From Microstegium vimineum (taxonomy: Eukaryota > Streptophyta > Magnoliopsida > Poales > Poaceae): DNA of 64,000 nt. Where the stretch lies: assembly GCA_022036555.1 (NCBI GenBank), contig CM039140.1, positions 7,405,943 to 7,469,942 on the forward strand, read 5' to 3'. A program made the position numbers and the translations under genes. The notes under the pieces are model-generated. The model was not told the origin of the DNA. It saw only the letters and a list, made by a program, of their open reading frames with translations, and did not search any database. Shown one piece after another: positions 53,901-64,000 of the stretch; positions within the stretch are counted from its first letter, which is position 1; each line of letters begins with the position of its first letter.

Positions 53901-56900
53901 TTGGATAAAAAATTTTAATTTTGTTTAATCTTTTAAAATTAATTATTATATTTTTAAAATAAAAAGTTGGGATAAAAACTTGGGATTTTTTTTTAAACCC
54001 CCCAAAAAAAAAATTTTTCAAAAAATTTTTTTAAAAAATTTGGGGGAAAATGGGGGGGGTTTTTAAATTTTTTAAAATTAGTGTTTTGTTTTTTTAAAAA
54101 AAAATTTTTAAAAGGGGTAAAAAAATTTTTAAAGGGGGAAAAAAAATTTTTTATTTGAAGCGGGGGGGATTTTATTTTTTATTTTTCTTTAAATAAAAAA
54201 AAACGGGGAAAAAAAAAAATACGGGAAGAAAACCCCCCCCGTGGGGAGGGGGAAATTTTTCATTCACTATCCTTTTTCCCCGGAAACCCTTTTTCCCAAA
54301 AGGGGAAAAAAACCCCCGCAAAAAAAAAAAAAAAAAACCAAGGGGGGAAAAAAGGGGGGAAAAGTACAGATACAGATGAACGGAAAAAAGCATTGGTTTC
54401 CCAAAAAAAAAAACCTTTAATTAAAAAAAAAAAAAAAGGGGGCCCCCCCATTTTTTAGGGTTTCTAAAAAATAAAAACGGGTTTTTCAAGGGGGGAACTT
54501 TTGAAAAAAAACCCATCCGAAACCCCTGAAAAAAATCTAGTAAATTTGGGTTTTCTTTGTGGCTGGGGCATTAGGGGGTTTTAAAAGGCACCCACCCTTT
54601 TCGGGGCAAAAAAAAAACCACGCATTTTGACCCGGCCCAAGAAAATTTGGGTTAAAAGGGAAAAACTCGGGAAAGGTTTAAAAAAAAAAATTTTAAATTT
54701 TTTTTGTTCAAAAAAAACCTAAAAAAATTTTCCCGCGGAATTTTGCACCCCCAACTTTTTTCTTTTTAAGGGGGACCCTCCATATCAGAGAAAATTAAAA
54801 ACTATTAGGGCCAGCTGGGGGGGAAGGGCTTTTTAAAAAAACTCCCAACGGGGGGGCCGGGCCTTTAAACCCGGTTGCTAAGGGGGGTTTGGGAAAGGAA
54901 AACCCTTTTTCCGTTTTTTGGGGGGGAGCTTTTACCGGGGCCTTTTTCCTTTTTGGGTGGGTTGAAATTTGGGGCTTAGGGGGGGGAAACCTTTTTGGGC
55001 AAATTGGGAAAAAAACCCCCCTCCCGGGGCAGGGGCCCGGGTTTTTGGCCCCTTTTGGGGATGCCCCCAACTTTTAAATAAAACCCGGGCCCTTTTTTTA
55101 AAAGGGCCGGGTTTCGGAAAAGCTGGGCAGTGCTAAAGCTTTTTTTTTCCAGAGGGGCACAAAAAAAAAAAAAAAAGGCAACAAAAAAAAAGTTTATATC
55201 AAAGGGGAGCAAATTTTTCCCTTTTTGGGCCTTTCCCTTTCTTTTTCCCTTTCGCTTTATTGGTTTTCTTCCGGGGGGGGAAAAATTTTCAAAAAACCCG
55301 GGGGAAATTCCTTTTTGGTTTTTTTTCCCGTGGGCCCACCTTATCCCGGGCCCCGGCCCGGTTTTTCATTTTAAAAGGGCAAGAAGCCGGGCTTTTTTTT
55401 TAAACCACTTTAAACAACGGGCGGGGCCGGGAAAAAAAAACTATGGGAACCGAAGGGGCAAGTGTTTGAAAAATTTTAGCCCCTTTCTATTTACTTTTTT
55501 CCCCCTACCGGGGGAATTTTGTTTTTCTTGCAAAAAGCGGGTTTTTTCCGTTCCCAAACTGGGGAAAACCCGGAAAAAAAAAAGGGGAAAGAGGATCGGA
55601 CGAGGTTTTAAACCAGCTGTTTTTACAGTTCCCCCCCCCCAAAGGGGCCCCGTTAAATTGTCGGGTTGTTTTATTTTGTGAAAAGGTTTTGTAGTTCTTT
55701 GTTTCCCCATTTAAAAGCTCGGGTGGGGCCTTCTTTTTGAAATTTCCCCAAAAAAATTTCATTTTTTTTGGGGAATAACTTTTTAAAATTAAATGTGTAC
55801 TTGCAAGGAAAAATTTTTTGATTTACCCAAATTTGGAAATAGTTTAAGAGTAAGAAAAAAAAATGTAGTTTTTAAAAAAAAAACCAACAAACCCTTTGCT
55901 TTGAAAAAATCAAACCCCATGGTGGGTTTTTTTTTTTCTTTTTTTAAAAAAAAGGAAAGGGAAGTAAAAAAAAAAAACCATCCATTGGGGGACCCCATTT
56001 AAAAAATTTGGGGGGATCAGTGAATGGGGCCCCTTTTTTTTTAAAAATTTTTGGTATTTTTTTAATTTTTTAACTTTCTGGGGCCAAGGGGCCTTAAAAA
56101 AAGCCCCCGGGAAAAAAAAACCCCGGGTTCCAAAAAGTTTAAAAACGGGGTTTGGCCCCTTTAAAAAATTTTTCCCCATTTTTGGGGGAGCCCCCAACAA
56201 TTTTATTTTCCCTCCTTTTTACGTTTTTTTGGGGGGCGTTTCCCAAAATTTTTTTCATTTTTTTTTTTATAATATAGAGCGGGCGGGCTTTTTGGGGTTT
56301 ATTTTAAATTTGATAAAAAAAAAGGGAGGATTACAAAGGGGGTTGGCTTTTTGAAAGGGCCATGACCAGTTTGCCAAAAAAAAAAACCCTGTTTTTTTGG
56401 GTTCATGTTTTTTCCAACTGGGGCGTTTTTTAACGTAGGGGAATAAAAAAAAAAATTTAAAACCCCCAAATTTTAAAAAAAAGGGGACCGGGGGCGGGAA
56501 TATTTTGGGGGGGCCAAATGTTACCCGGGGCTTTGGGGTTTTTAACTTTTAAAATCTTTTATAAACTCCCCCCTTTTCTTTTTTCCTTTTGGTACGGGGG
56601 ATTTCAAAGGGGTTTAAAAGGGCCTAAAAAAAAAGGAAAAAACAGGGGGGGATTTTTAACTACTTTTTTTAAAAAAAAAGTTTCCTTAAAAATAAAAGGG
56701 GTTTTTGGGGCCCCAAACTTTTAAACCCTCCGGGGAAAAAATTTTAAAATTCCCGGGGAAAAAAAAATGGAAAAACCGCTAATAAAAAAAAAGGGTTTTT
56801 ACTCCTTCCACCCAAAAATGTGTTCATCTAATTTTTCTGGGGTTTTAAAAAAAGGTTTTTGGGTTTTTGACTAAAAAAAACTTTAAAAAAGTAGGGGGGG

Positions 56901-59900
56901 AAACCAAATATTTTCCAAATTTTTGGAAATTAAAAAGTACTATTAATTAATAGTAAAAAAAAAATTTTTAATTTAAAAAAAAAAAAAATTTTTGGGGGAA
57001 AAAGGGTGTTTTAATTTTTTTCTAAAAAATTGGGTTAAAAAATTTAAAAAAATTTTTGGGACTCCTAAAAAAAAATCGGGAGATTTTATTTTTTTTGGGG
57101 AGGGGGAGTAAGAAAACACTAGCCCAATTTTTAGGGGGGGAAAAGTAAAAATAAAAGCTAAAAAACTGGGTTTTTATGTTGGGTTTTTTAAAAAAGGAGG
57201 GGGAAGAAGAAGGAGAAGTTTTACGTAATTTAAATTTTTCCCCAACCCAAATTTTAAATCCCCCAAAAAAAATTTTGGTGGGGGAAAAGGGAAAGGGGAA
57301 ACCAATTTTGGGGGGAAAAAAAAGGGGAAGTGGGGGACCCTTTTTTAAAAAATGAGGGAAAGGAAATTGTTTACCCAAAAAATTCCTATAGGGGAAGGGG
57401 TTTTAAGGCAGGGGAAATCTAGGGGTTGGGGCGGGGGGGGAACCCCCCCAAACCGGGCCCCCCAAAAAGGCCCTTTTGGGGGGGGCCCCTAAAAAAATTT
57501 TTTTTCCAGGGAAAGCACTTTAAGGAGGGGGCCTGGAGTAAAGGGGAAAAAGTAAAAGGGACAAAACCTAAAACAAAACCCCAAAGGAAAAAAGCATGGG
57601 CGGGGAAAGTTGTTTTAAGGGGGCCCTTAAAAAGAACAAAAAAGGAAAAATTTGGCGTGGGCCAGCCACCCTTTAAAACCTTCCAAAGGGGGTTAAAAAA
57701 AACCGGGGTTTTTTTTGAGGTCGGGTTTGATTTTGCCCCAAAAAAAGGGCTGGGGGGCTTTTGAGGCAAAAAGGGGAGGGGTTTTGGTGGGGGGGGCCAC
57801 CCAAAATTTTGGAGATGGGTTAGCAAAAAAAACATTTAAAGGGGGGAAGGGCGTTTGCCGGGGAACGGCGCAAAGGGTTTTGGCGGCAAGGGGCCAGAAA
57901 GGGGGGGGCGTGCCCCCCCCAAACGGGGGGCATGCCCCAGGGGCCCCCAGGTGTATGGGGCCCTTTTGGGCAAAAAGTCAGAAACCCAGAAAGGGGCCCG
58001 GGCCGGCACCCCACGGGCATGCCCCTTGTGTTTGGCCAAAGGGCCCCGTCTTTTGGGGTAAAATTCATAGGCAAGGGATCCCTTTTTGGTTTCGGGGGGG
58101 GCTGGGGGGGGGTTTGGGTTTTGTTTCCCCTTTTTAAAAAAGCGGGGGAGGTAAAGGGGTTTTTGGGGAAATTTGGGGCGGAGAAAGGGACAAATGTAAA
58201 AAATTTTTTTTCAAAAAAAATTTCCAAAATGTTATTTTTGCCAAAGGTATAAAAACATATGCAATTCCCCTCTTTATCTTTTTCCGAAATTTTCCCTTTC
58301 CGAAAAAAAATCTTTTTAAATCATTTTAAAATCCCGTTTTTCCCCTTGGGCCCCAATTTTTTTCAATACCCCCAGTCCACGGGAATTTTTCCCGGGTTTG
58401 GGAAGGGTCCCTAAAAAACGGGGAAAGGGGAAAATTTTAAGCCCCCATTCTTGGGGGGGGGTTTAAATTTTTGGGGGGGGACGATTGGTTTACGGGGGAA
58501 AGGGAAAAACTTTTTTTCCCTAAAAAAATTTTTTGGGAATGATTACTAAAAACATGGCTAGGGAAAAAAAAAAATTGTAATCCGGAAAAAAAGGGAAAAA
58601 TTTTAAAAATTGTTATTTTTTGGGTTTTACAAGATGTTTAAATCGATATAAAATGTTTTTTATAAAAAATTTTTAGTTTTTGTTTTTTTGGAGGGGAAAT
58701 TTTTTGGGGTTAGACCCGCAGGGGGTTTTGGGGCTGGCAGGGTTCCCCCCCCCCCAAGGCCCCCCCCCCCCCCCCCCAATTAGGTTTCCCCCCCCCCCCC
58801 CCCCCCCCACAGGGGACAACTCAAAAAAAAACCCCCCCATTTTTAAAGGGCCCAAAATTTTTGGCAAAGGGGCCCTTTTTCCGGCCCCCCCCCCCCCCCC
58901 CCCCCCCCCTTGCCGGCCCTTCCTTTTAACCCCCCCCCCCAACCCACGGGCCCCCCGCGCCACGCCGGGGGCCGGTTAAGGGCCCCCGGTTGGGGGGGGC
59001 CACCCCCGGCCCCAAAACCCCCCCGCTCCCCCGGTTTTGGCCCGGGGCTTTGGGGGTCTCCAGTGCCAAAGGCCCCAAAGCGCCGCCCCACGGGCTAGCG
59101 CCGGGGCCCCCGGGTTTTTGCCCCCTCTTTTTTGAAAACCCTCTGCATGGGCCCCCGGTTTTTTTGCCAGTGTAGGCCGCCATCTTCTTTCATCCTAAAT
59201 TTAAAAACCTGGTCCCTTTTTTGGGGGAAATCTTTTCCCCCTTGTAGCCCTTTAATGCAAGGGGAACCCCGAACCCGGGGTTTCCGGGGGGCCCGGGGAC
59301 CTTTCCCCGGGACGGGGAAAACCGTGGCAACATCCGCACCCCGGGTTGGATGGGGTTTTAAAATTGTTTGGGCTTATGTTTAGGGGGGGGTTTTTTTCAA
59401 TTTAAAATTTTATTTGGGCCTGTTTTGGGGTTTTTTTTTTGCGCGGGGACGCTGTTAAAAAAGGGGGGAACCCGGGATCAATTTTACGTAAAATTTAAAA
59501 ATAAAAATTAGTAAAAATTAAAAATTTTTTCCTTTCTGGGGGCCACGGGCAAATTTTTTTTCCCTTTTTTATGCTTTTTTTTTGGGCCAGTGTAAAAAAA
59601 ATTATTATAAAAAGAAATTTTTGGGTAGATTTTCCCAAAAAAATCTGGTGCTGGGGATTCAGGGGGGACATTGTACTAGTTTTTGCCCCCCTTTATTTTT
59701 CCTGCTTTTCCGGGGCCCAAAATACATAACAAAAACGGGTTGGGGGGGGGCCAAAGCATTTTTTAGGGGTTTCAAAATTTTTTTTGGGAACGCAGAGGGT
59801 CCCCAAAAAGGAATTTTTGTGGGGGGAATTTGCAGTAAAATCATTTTAAATTTTGGGGTTGTGGTTTTTGGTTTAAAAACCATATATTTTAGGGGATTTT

Positions 59901-62900
59901 TTTTAAAATTTTTCTTTTTTAGTTAGGGTTGCTGCTGACTTTTTTTAGGGGGGGGGGGACAAAATATTAAAAGGTTTTATTTTTTTTTAAGGGGAAAAAC
60001 CCCGGCCCCATGGGCGAAAAGGCCCCCAGGGGGCTTTGGGGGTTTTGTGGGGAGTAAAAAAAAAATTTTTTTCAAAAATTTTTGGCCCCCTTTTTTTCCC
60101 CCACTAGGGTTTTTGGGTTTTTTTAAAAAAAAAACAAAAAAAAAATTTGGGTTTTTTTCCCAAAATTAGCATTCGGGAAAAAAAAAAAACCAAAAATTTT
60201 TTTCATTTGTAAAATTATATTTTTTTAAAAATCGTAAAACCACCGGGGGCCGGGGGTCGGGAACCCCCGGAAAGGGGTTTCCGCGAAAAAAGGCCAACCC
60301 GCTTTTGGGCCCGGGCCCAGGGAATGGGGGAAATAAACACATGTTTTTCCCCTCCACCAGGGGGAAAAATGAAAAAAAAGGAAAAAGGAAAACGGGAACC
60401 CATGGGAAGGGGGCCCAAAAGAGCCCGGGGGAATTTGGGGGGAAAGGGAAAAGGGGGAAAAACTAGGCAAAAAAAAAAAAAAAAAAAAAAAACCTCCGAT
60501 GGAAGAGTTTGTAAGTGATCCCGGCGGGGATTTTTCCCTTTTGGGGGAGCAGGGGCCCGCGGGGGGCCCCCCGGGGGGCTCCCCCGGGGCCCGCCAGGAA
60601 AGGGGGGAAGGCCCCCCCCGGGGGAGCCGCCATCCCCCAAGGGCCGCCCCCTCTTTTTCGGTTTTGGGGAAGTGGGGGGGAGGGGAAAAAGCCCCGGGGG
60701 GGCCCGGGGGCGGGGGGCGTGGGCGACCCCCCGGAGGGCAAGGGGGCCCGGAAGGAAGGGCCCCACCTTATGGAAAGTAAATTTGACCCTTCGTGGCGTT
60801 TTGTTCTTTTCCCTTAAAGGGGCTCCCCCCCCGCCCCCGGGTTTTCCGGGCCATTTCCGGTATTGGGGGCCCCTTTCAAGGGGGGTTTGGTTTTCAAGTG
60901 GGTAAAATCCTTTTTAGGGCCCCCATTCCCTTTAAGGGGGGTTTTTGGGCTTTTTTTTTTTTTTTCCAAAACTTAAAATCGGGAAAAAATTTTTTTTTTT
61001 TTAAAAAACTCTGGGGAAAACGGGGTTTAAAAAATTAAATTATCGATATCTTTTTTTTTAAAAATTGTTTTTTTAGGGGGGTTTTACCCTTTTTTTGTTA
61101 GTTAAAAAATTTGGAAAAAACCCTGATTAAGGTTAAAAAAACCATAAAAAATTTTTTAAAAAGTTTTCTAAAAAAATTCCTACAAAAAAAATTCCTAGGG
61201 GAAAAAAAGGAGTGGGTAAAAGGGGGCCCAAAAATTCGAAAATTTAAAGAGCTGGATAAAAAAATCTTAAATTTTTTTCTAAAAAAAAATTAAATTTTTG
61301 GGCTCTAAAAAAAAATAAGAGAAATTTTAAAAAAAAAAAAAAAACTATAAAAAAAAACCCCCACCCCCCCAAAATTTTGTTTTTTAAAAAAAAAAAAAAC
61401 TTTCCAAAAAAAAAAAAAAGGGAAAATAAGTTTCCCAAAAAGGGGGAAGGGAAAAAAATAAAGGGCATTCAGCCTTTTTGCCTTTGGGGGGAACTTTTTC
61501 ATTTTTAAAAAAGAAATTTTCTTTTTAATTTTTTGGTTGCGGAAAAAAGGGGTTACGATATTTTTTAGACTTTGGGGATTAAATTTTGTTTTGGGAAATT
61601 TGTTTTTTTTTTTAAAGAAAATTTTTTTTATTTTCCTTGAGAAAAAATTTCAATTTTTTTACTCAAAGTGATTTTTTTCCCCCAAAAAGGTTATAAAAAT
61701 TTTTATTTTTATTTTTGGGGTTTTTCCCAAAAGGGTATCTTTTATATTTTTTCCCATAAAAATTTTTTTTTGGGGAAAGGGCTAAAGGAAAAAATTTTTT
61801 TTTTGTGGGGGTTTAAAAAAAAAAAATTTTTAAAAAAGTTTTTTTAAAAAAAAAAATTTTAAAAAAAAAAGGGAAAAACCTTTTTCAAAAAAAAAATTTT
61901 TGACGGTAAAAGGGGAATAAATTCTGGGAAATTTTTAGGGGGAGAAAAGATTTTTTTTTTTTGGAAAATTTTGAGAAAAAAAAAAATTTTGGGGGAAAAA
62001 TTTGAAAAATTTTAAGGGGGAGGTAAGGGGGATTTTTTTTTCCCCTTTTTAAAAAAATTTGAAATTTGGGTTTTTTCCCGGGGGGGTTTTTGGGTTTAAA
62101 CCTTTTTTTTTTGGGCCCTTTGGGTTTCCAAATAGGGGGGGGACAAAAGGTTTTTTCCCGATCGGTAAAAAAATTTGTTACCGTTTTTTCTATCGAACAT
62201 CGGGGTTTTTTCCCATTGGTTTAGTTTTCCCGAAAAAAGGAAAGTTTTAGGGTTTTCCCGGGGATGGGTGGCTTGATTGGGGGAATTTTCCCGGGGGGGG
62301 AATTTTGGGGGAAGGGGTTGCCAAAATTAAGGAAAAAAAAATTTTGGGTAAAATGAAACAGGGATTTTGATGCCGGATGGAGGGGGAAAAGGGGGGGGGG
62401 GGGGAAACCCCATTTGGGGTTTTAAAAAGGCAGGGGGAAAATGTTCCCCGTTTAGGGGACAAAAAAACTTTGGCCGAAAAAGGGACAAAAAAAGGGTTTT
62501 TCCCGGGTTGAAACCCAAAAAGCCTGTTGTGATGGGAAATGCCCAAACTGCTGATAGAAAAAGGAAGCGCCGTTTGAAGGGGAAAAAAGGAAACCTTTTA
62601 AAGGGGGAAAAAGGGGGTTTGGGCCGAGGGAAAAAAATTTTCATCTTTAAAAAGGGGGGAAAAGGGGAAAATTGGGGGATTTTTTTTTTTCCGTTTTTTA
62701 ATTTTTTTAGTTTTAAAATTTTCCCGCCCCTTTTTTGACAGTTTCGTTTTTTTTCCCTTTTAAAAAATAGGATTTTCTTTTTAGGAAAGTTGGGAATTTT
62801 CCATGTCTTTTTAAAAAAACCCCCCTGGTGGGGGGTTAAAAAAAAAATTTTCCCCGGGGAGGGGGTTTGTAAAGATATTTTAACCAAAAAAATCAAAAAA

Positions 62901-64000
62901 AAAATCAATTTTTTTTATTTTTCCCTTTTCCCAAGGCCAAATTTCTATTTCCCATCGCTTTAAGTTCAAAAAACTTATTTACGAGTTTCTTAAAAGGCCC
63001 CTTGGGGGTTTTGATCCCCCTTCGATCTGCTTTTTAAACCCCGGAAAGTTCCGCTTTTAAACCCAACCTGGGGCCTTTTTGACGGGGGGGCCCAACATGT
63101 TTTGGGTGGGTTCTCGTTAAAAGCCTCTTTTTTTAACCCCTAAATAAAGCCCCGGGGTTTTGACAGGGGGAAAATTTAATCCCCGGTTTTTCCCCGGTGG
63201 GGGAATCTTGTTTTATTTTTTCGCCTTTTTCGTTTAAAAATTTTTTTTCAAATCGACGGGCCCCACCCCCCTTGGTACCCTTAATTCGGGAAAAAGGGGC
63301 CCGAGGTTTTTTCTTGGGATTTTGGAAGGGTTTTTTGTGTAAAAAAACCCATCTTTGGGGCCCCCCACCCGGGGGGGGGGCCCGGGATAATAGGGTTTTT
63401 GACCCAAGGTTAAAAAAACCCATTACAAAGCTAAATCATGGGTGAAAATTTATTTAACGCCCGGGGCCCAAAAGGCAATGTCACCCGAAATTTTTCCGAA
63501 AAGGGAATTTTGAAAAAAAAAAATAAATAAAGGGAAAGCAGGCAAAGGGAAAGCGGGTTTTAAAAGTTGCAAGCATTTTAAAATTTGGGGAAAAACCCTT
63601 TTCGGGGCCTAAAAAAACAGGAGGGGGGAAAAAGCATTTACAAAAAAACCCAAGATCCCCCTTCCCCGGGCCCGGGTAAAACTTTCGACCCCCAATCCGA
63701 TTTTAAAAAAGAAAGGAGGGGGTTAAATTTCTCCCCCTTTTTAAATCAGACTTTTTAATTACCATTTCCAAATTTGGTTTGCCCAAATTTTTTGCCGTTT
63801 TTTTAAAAATCAAATTACCCAATTTTTTTCAAAAGCAGGAAAAAAACCCCCCCGGGGTTAGGGTTGGTTCCAGGGGTATCATTAAAAATTCGGGGGAATG
63901 GGGAAATTGGGTCCAAAAAAACCCCTTTTGGCGGCCCCCCCATTTTGTTTTTCCCAAAACCTGGGGGAATTCCGGGGGAAGGGGTGGGATAAAGGCTACG
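50945..64000. other. Homopolymer-dominated, apparently artefactual sequence
   Basis: From here to the end nearly every base occurs in runs of three to more than ten identical residues. The first 2.3 kb are G/C runs, and later parts are mostly A/T runs with G/C patches. Long frames on both strands (for example Gly/Pro-rich up to about 500 codons near 50700-53100) arise because GGG and CCC runs avoid stop codons; they show no domains and overlap each other on opposite strands. No transposon end, MITE or gene can be traced across the boundary. This matches runs of the same base being called repeatedly in low-quality reads. I annotate nothing inside it. Confidence 0.85.

Overview
The window is nuclear DNA of a grass (Poaceae; panicoid is my guess). 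The evidence is GC-rich first exons, Stowaway-type MITEs beginning CTCCCTC, CACTA-type termini, Copia LTR elements, tRNA-derived SINEs, and a plant-only nuclear gene for photosystem I subunit O. Genes are sparse and sit in repeat-rich DNA.

Four protein-coding genes can be supported, all on the minus strand and unrelated in function. They are an OVATE family protein gene (4912-5961, two exons, one apparent frameshift), a small GIR1-like EAR-motif repressor gene (23752-24102, with a 5'UTR intron), a PLS-class pentatricopeptide-repeat gene with an E domain (34444-36315), and the four-exon psaO gene (38655-39433, one apparent frameshift). I see no operon-like or pathway cluster.

Repeats by region. 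1-477: end of a CACTA element with a 136-bp tandem duplication. 1.6-7 kb: MITEs around the OVATE gene. 8.15-11.05 kb: GC-rich repeat-laden element interrupted by a solo LTR (9775-11012) with a perfect 5-bp target duplication. 11671-16948: nearly complete Copia element on the minus strand, with LTRs about 99% identical and an interior broken by frameshifts and five TAG stops. 17-34 kb: mostly intergenic, with MITEs, two copies of one SINE family (26993-27080 and 32971-33131) and a 5'-truncated RTE-type LINE (29388-31649). 37030-38342: CACTA-like non-autonomous element. 40-42 kb: inverted-repeat elements with nested MITEs. 43502-46078: Copia deletion derivative with TSD CATAG. 47-50.5 kb: further MITEs and short tandem repeats.

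From about 50945 to the end (13 kb) the sequence is almost entirely runs of repeated identical bases. This looks like failed base calling rather than genomic DNA, and I annotate no gene there. The long GC-rich reading frames in it are by-products of that composition.

I found no convincing undescribed biological system. The observations most worth checking are the artefactual tail, the two homopolymer frameshifts in otherwise intact genes, the exclusively TAG stops of the first Copia element with its leader-like extension beyond the 3' LTR, the in-frame deletion in the second Copia element, and the internal N-terminal duplication of the PPR protein.
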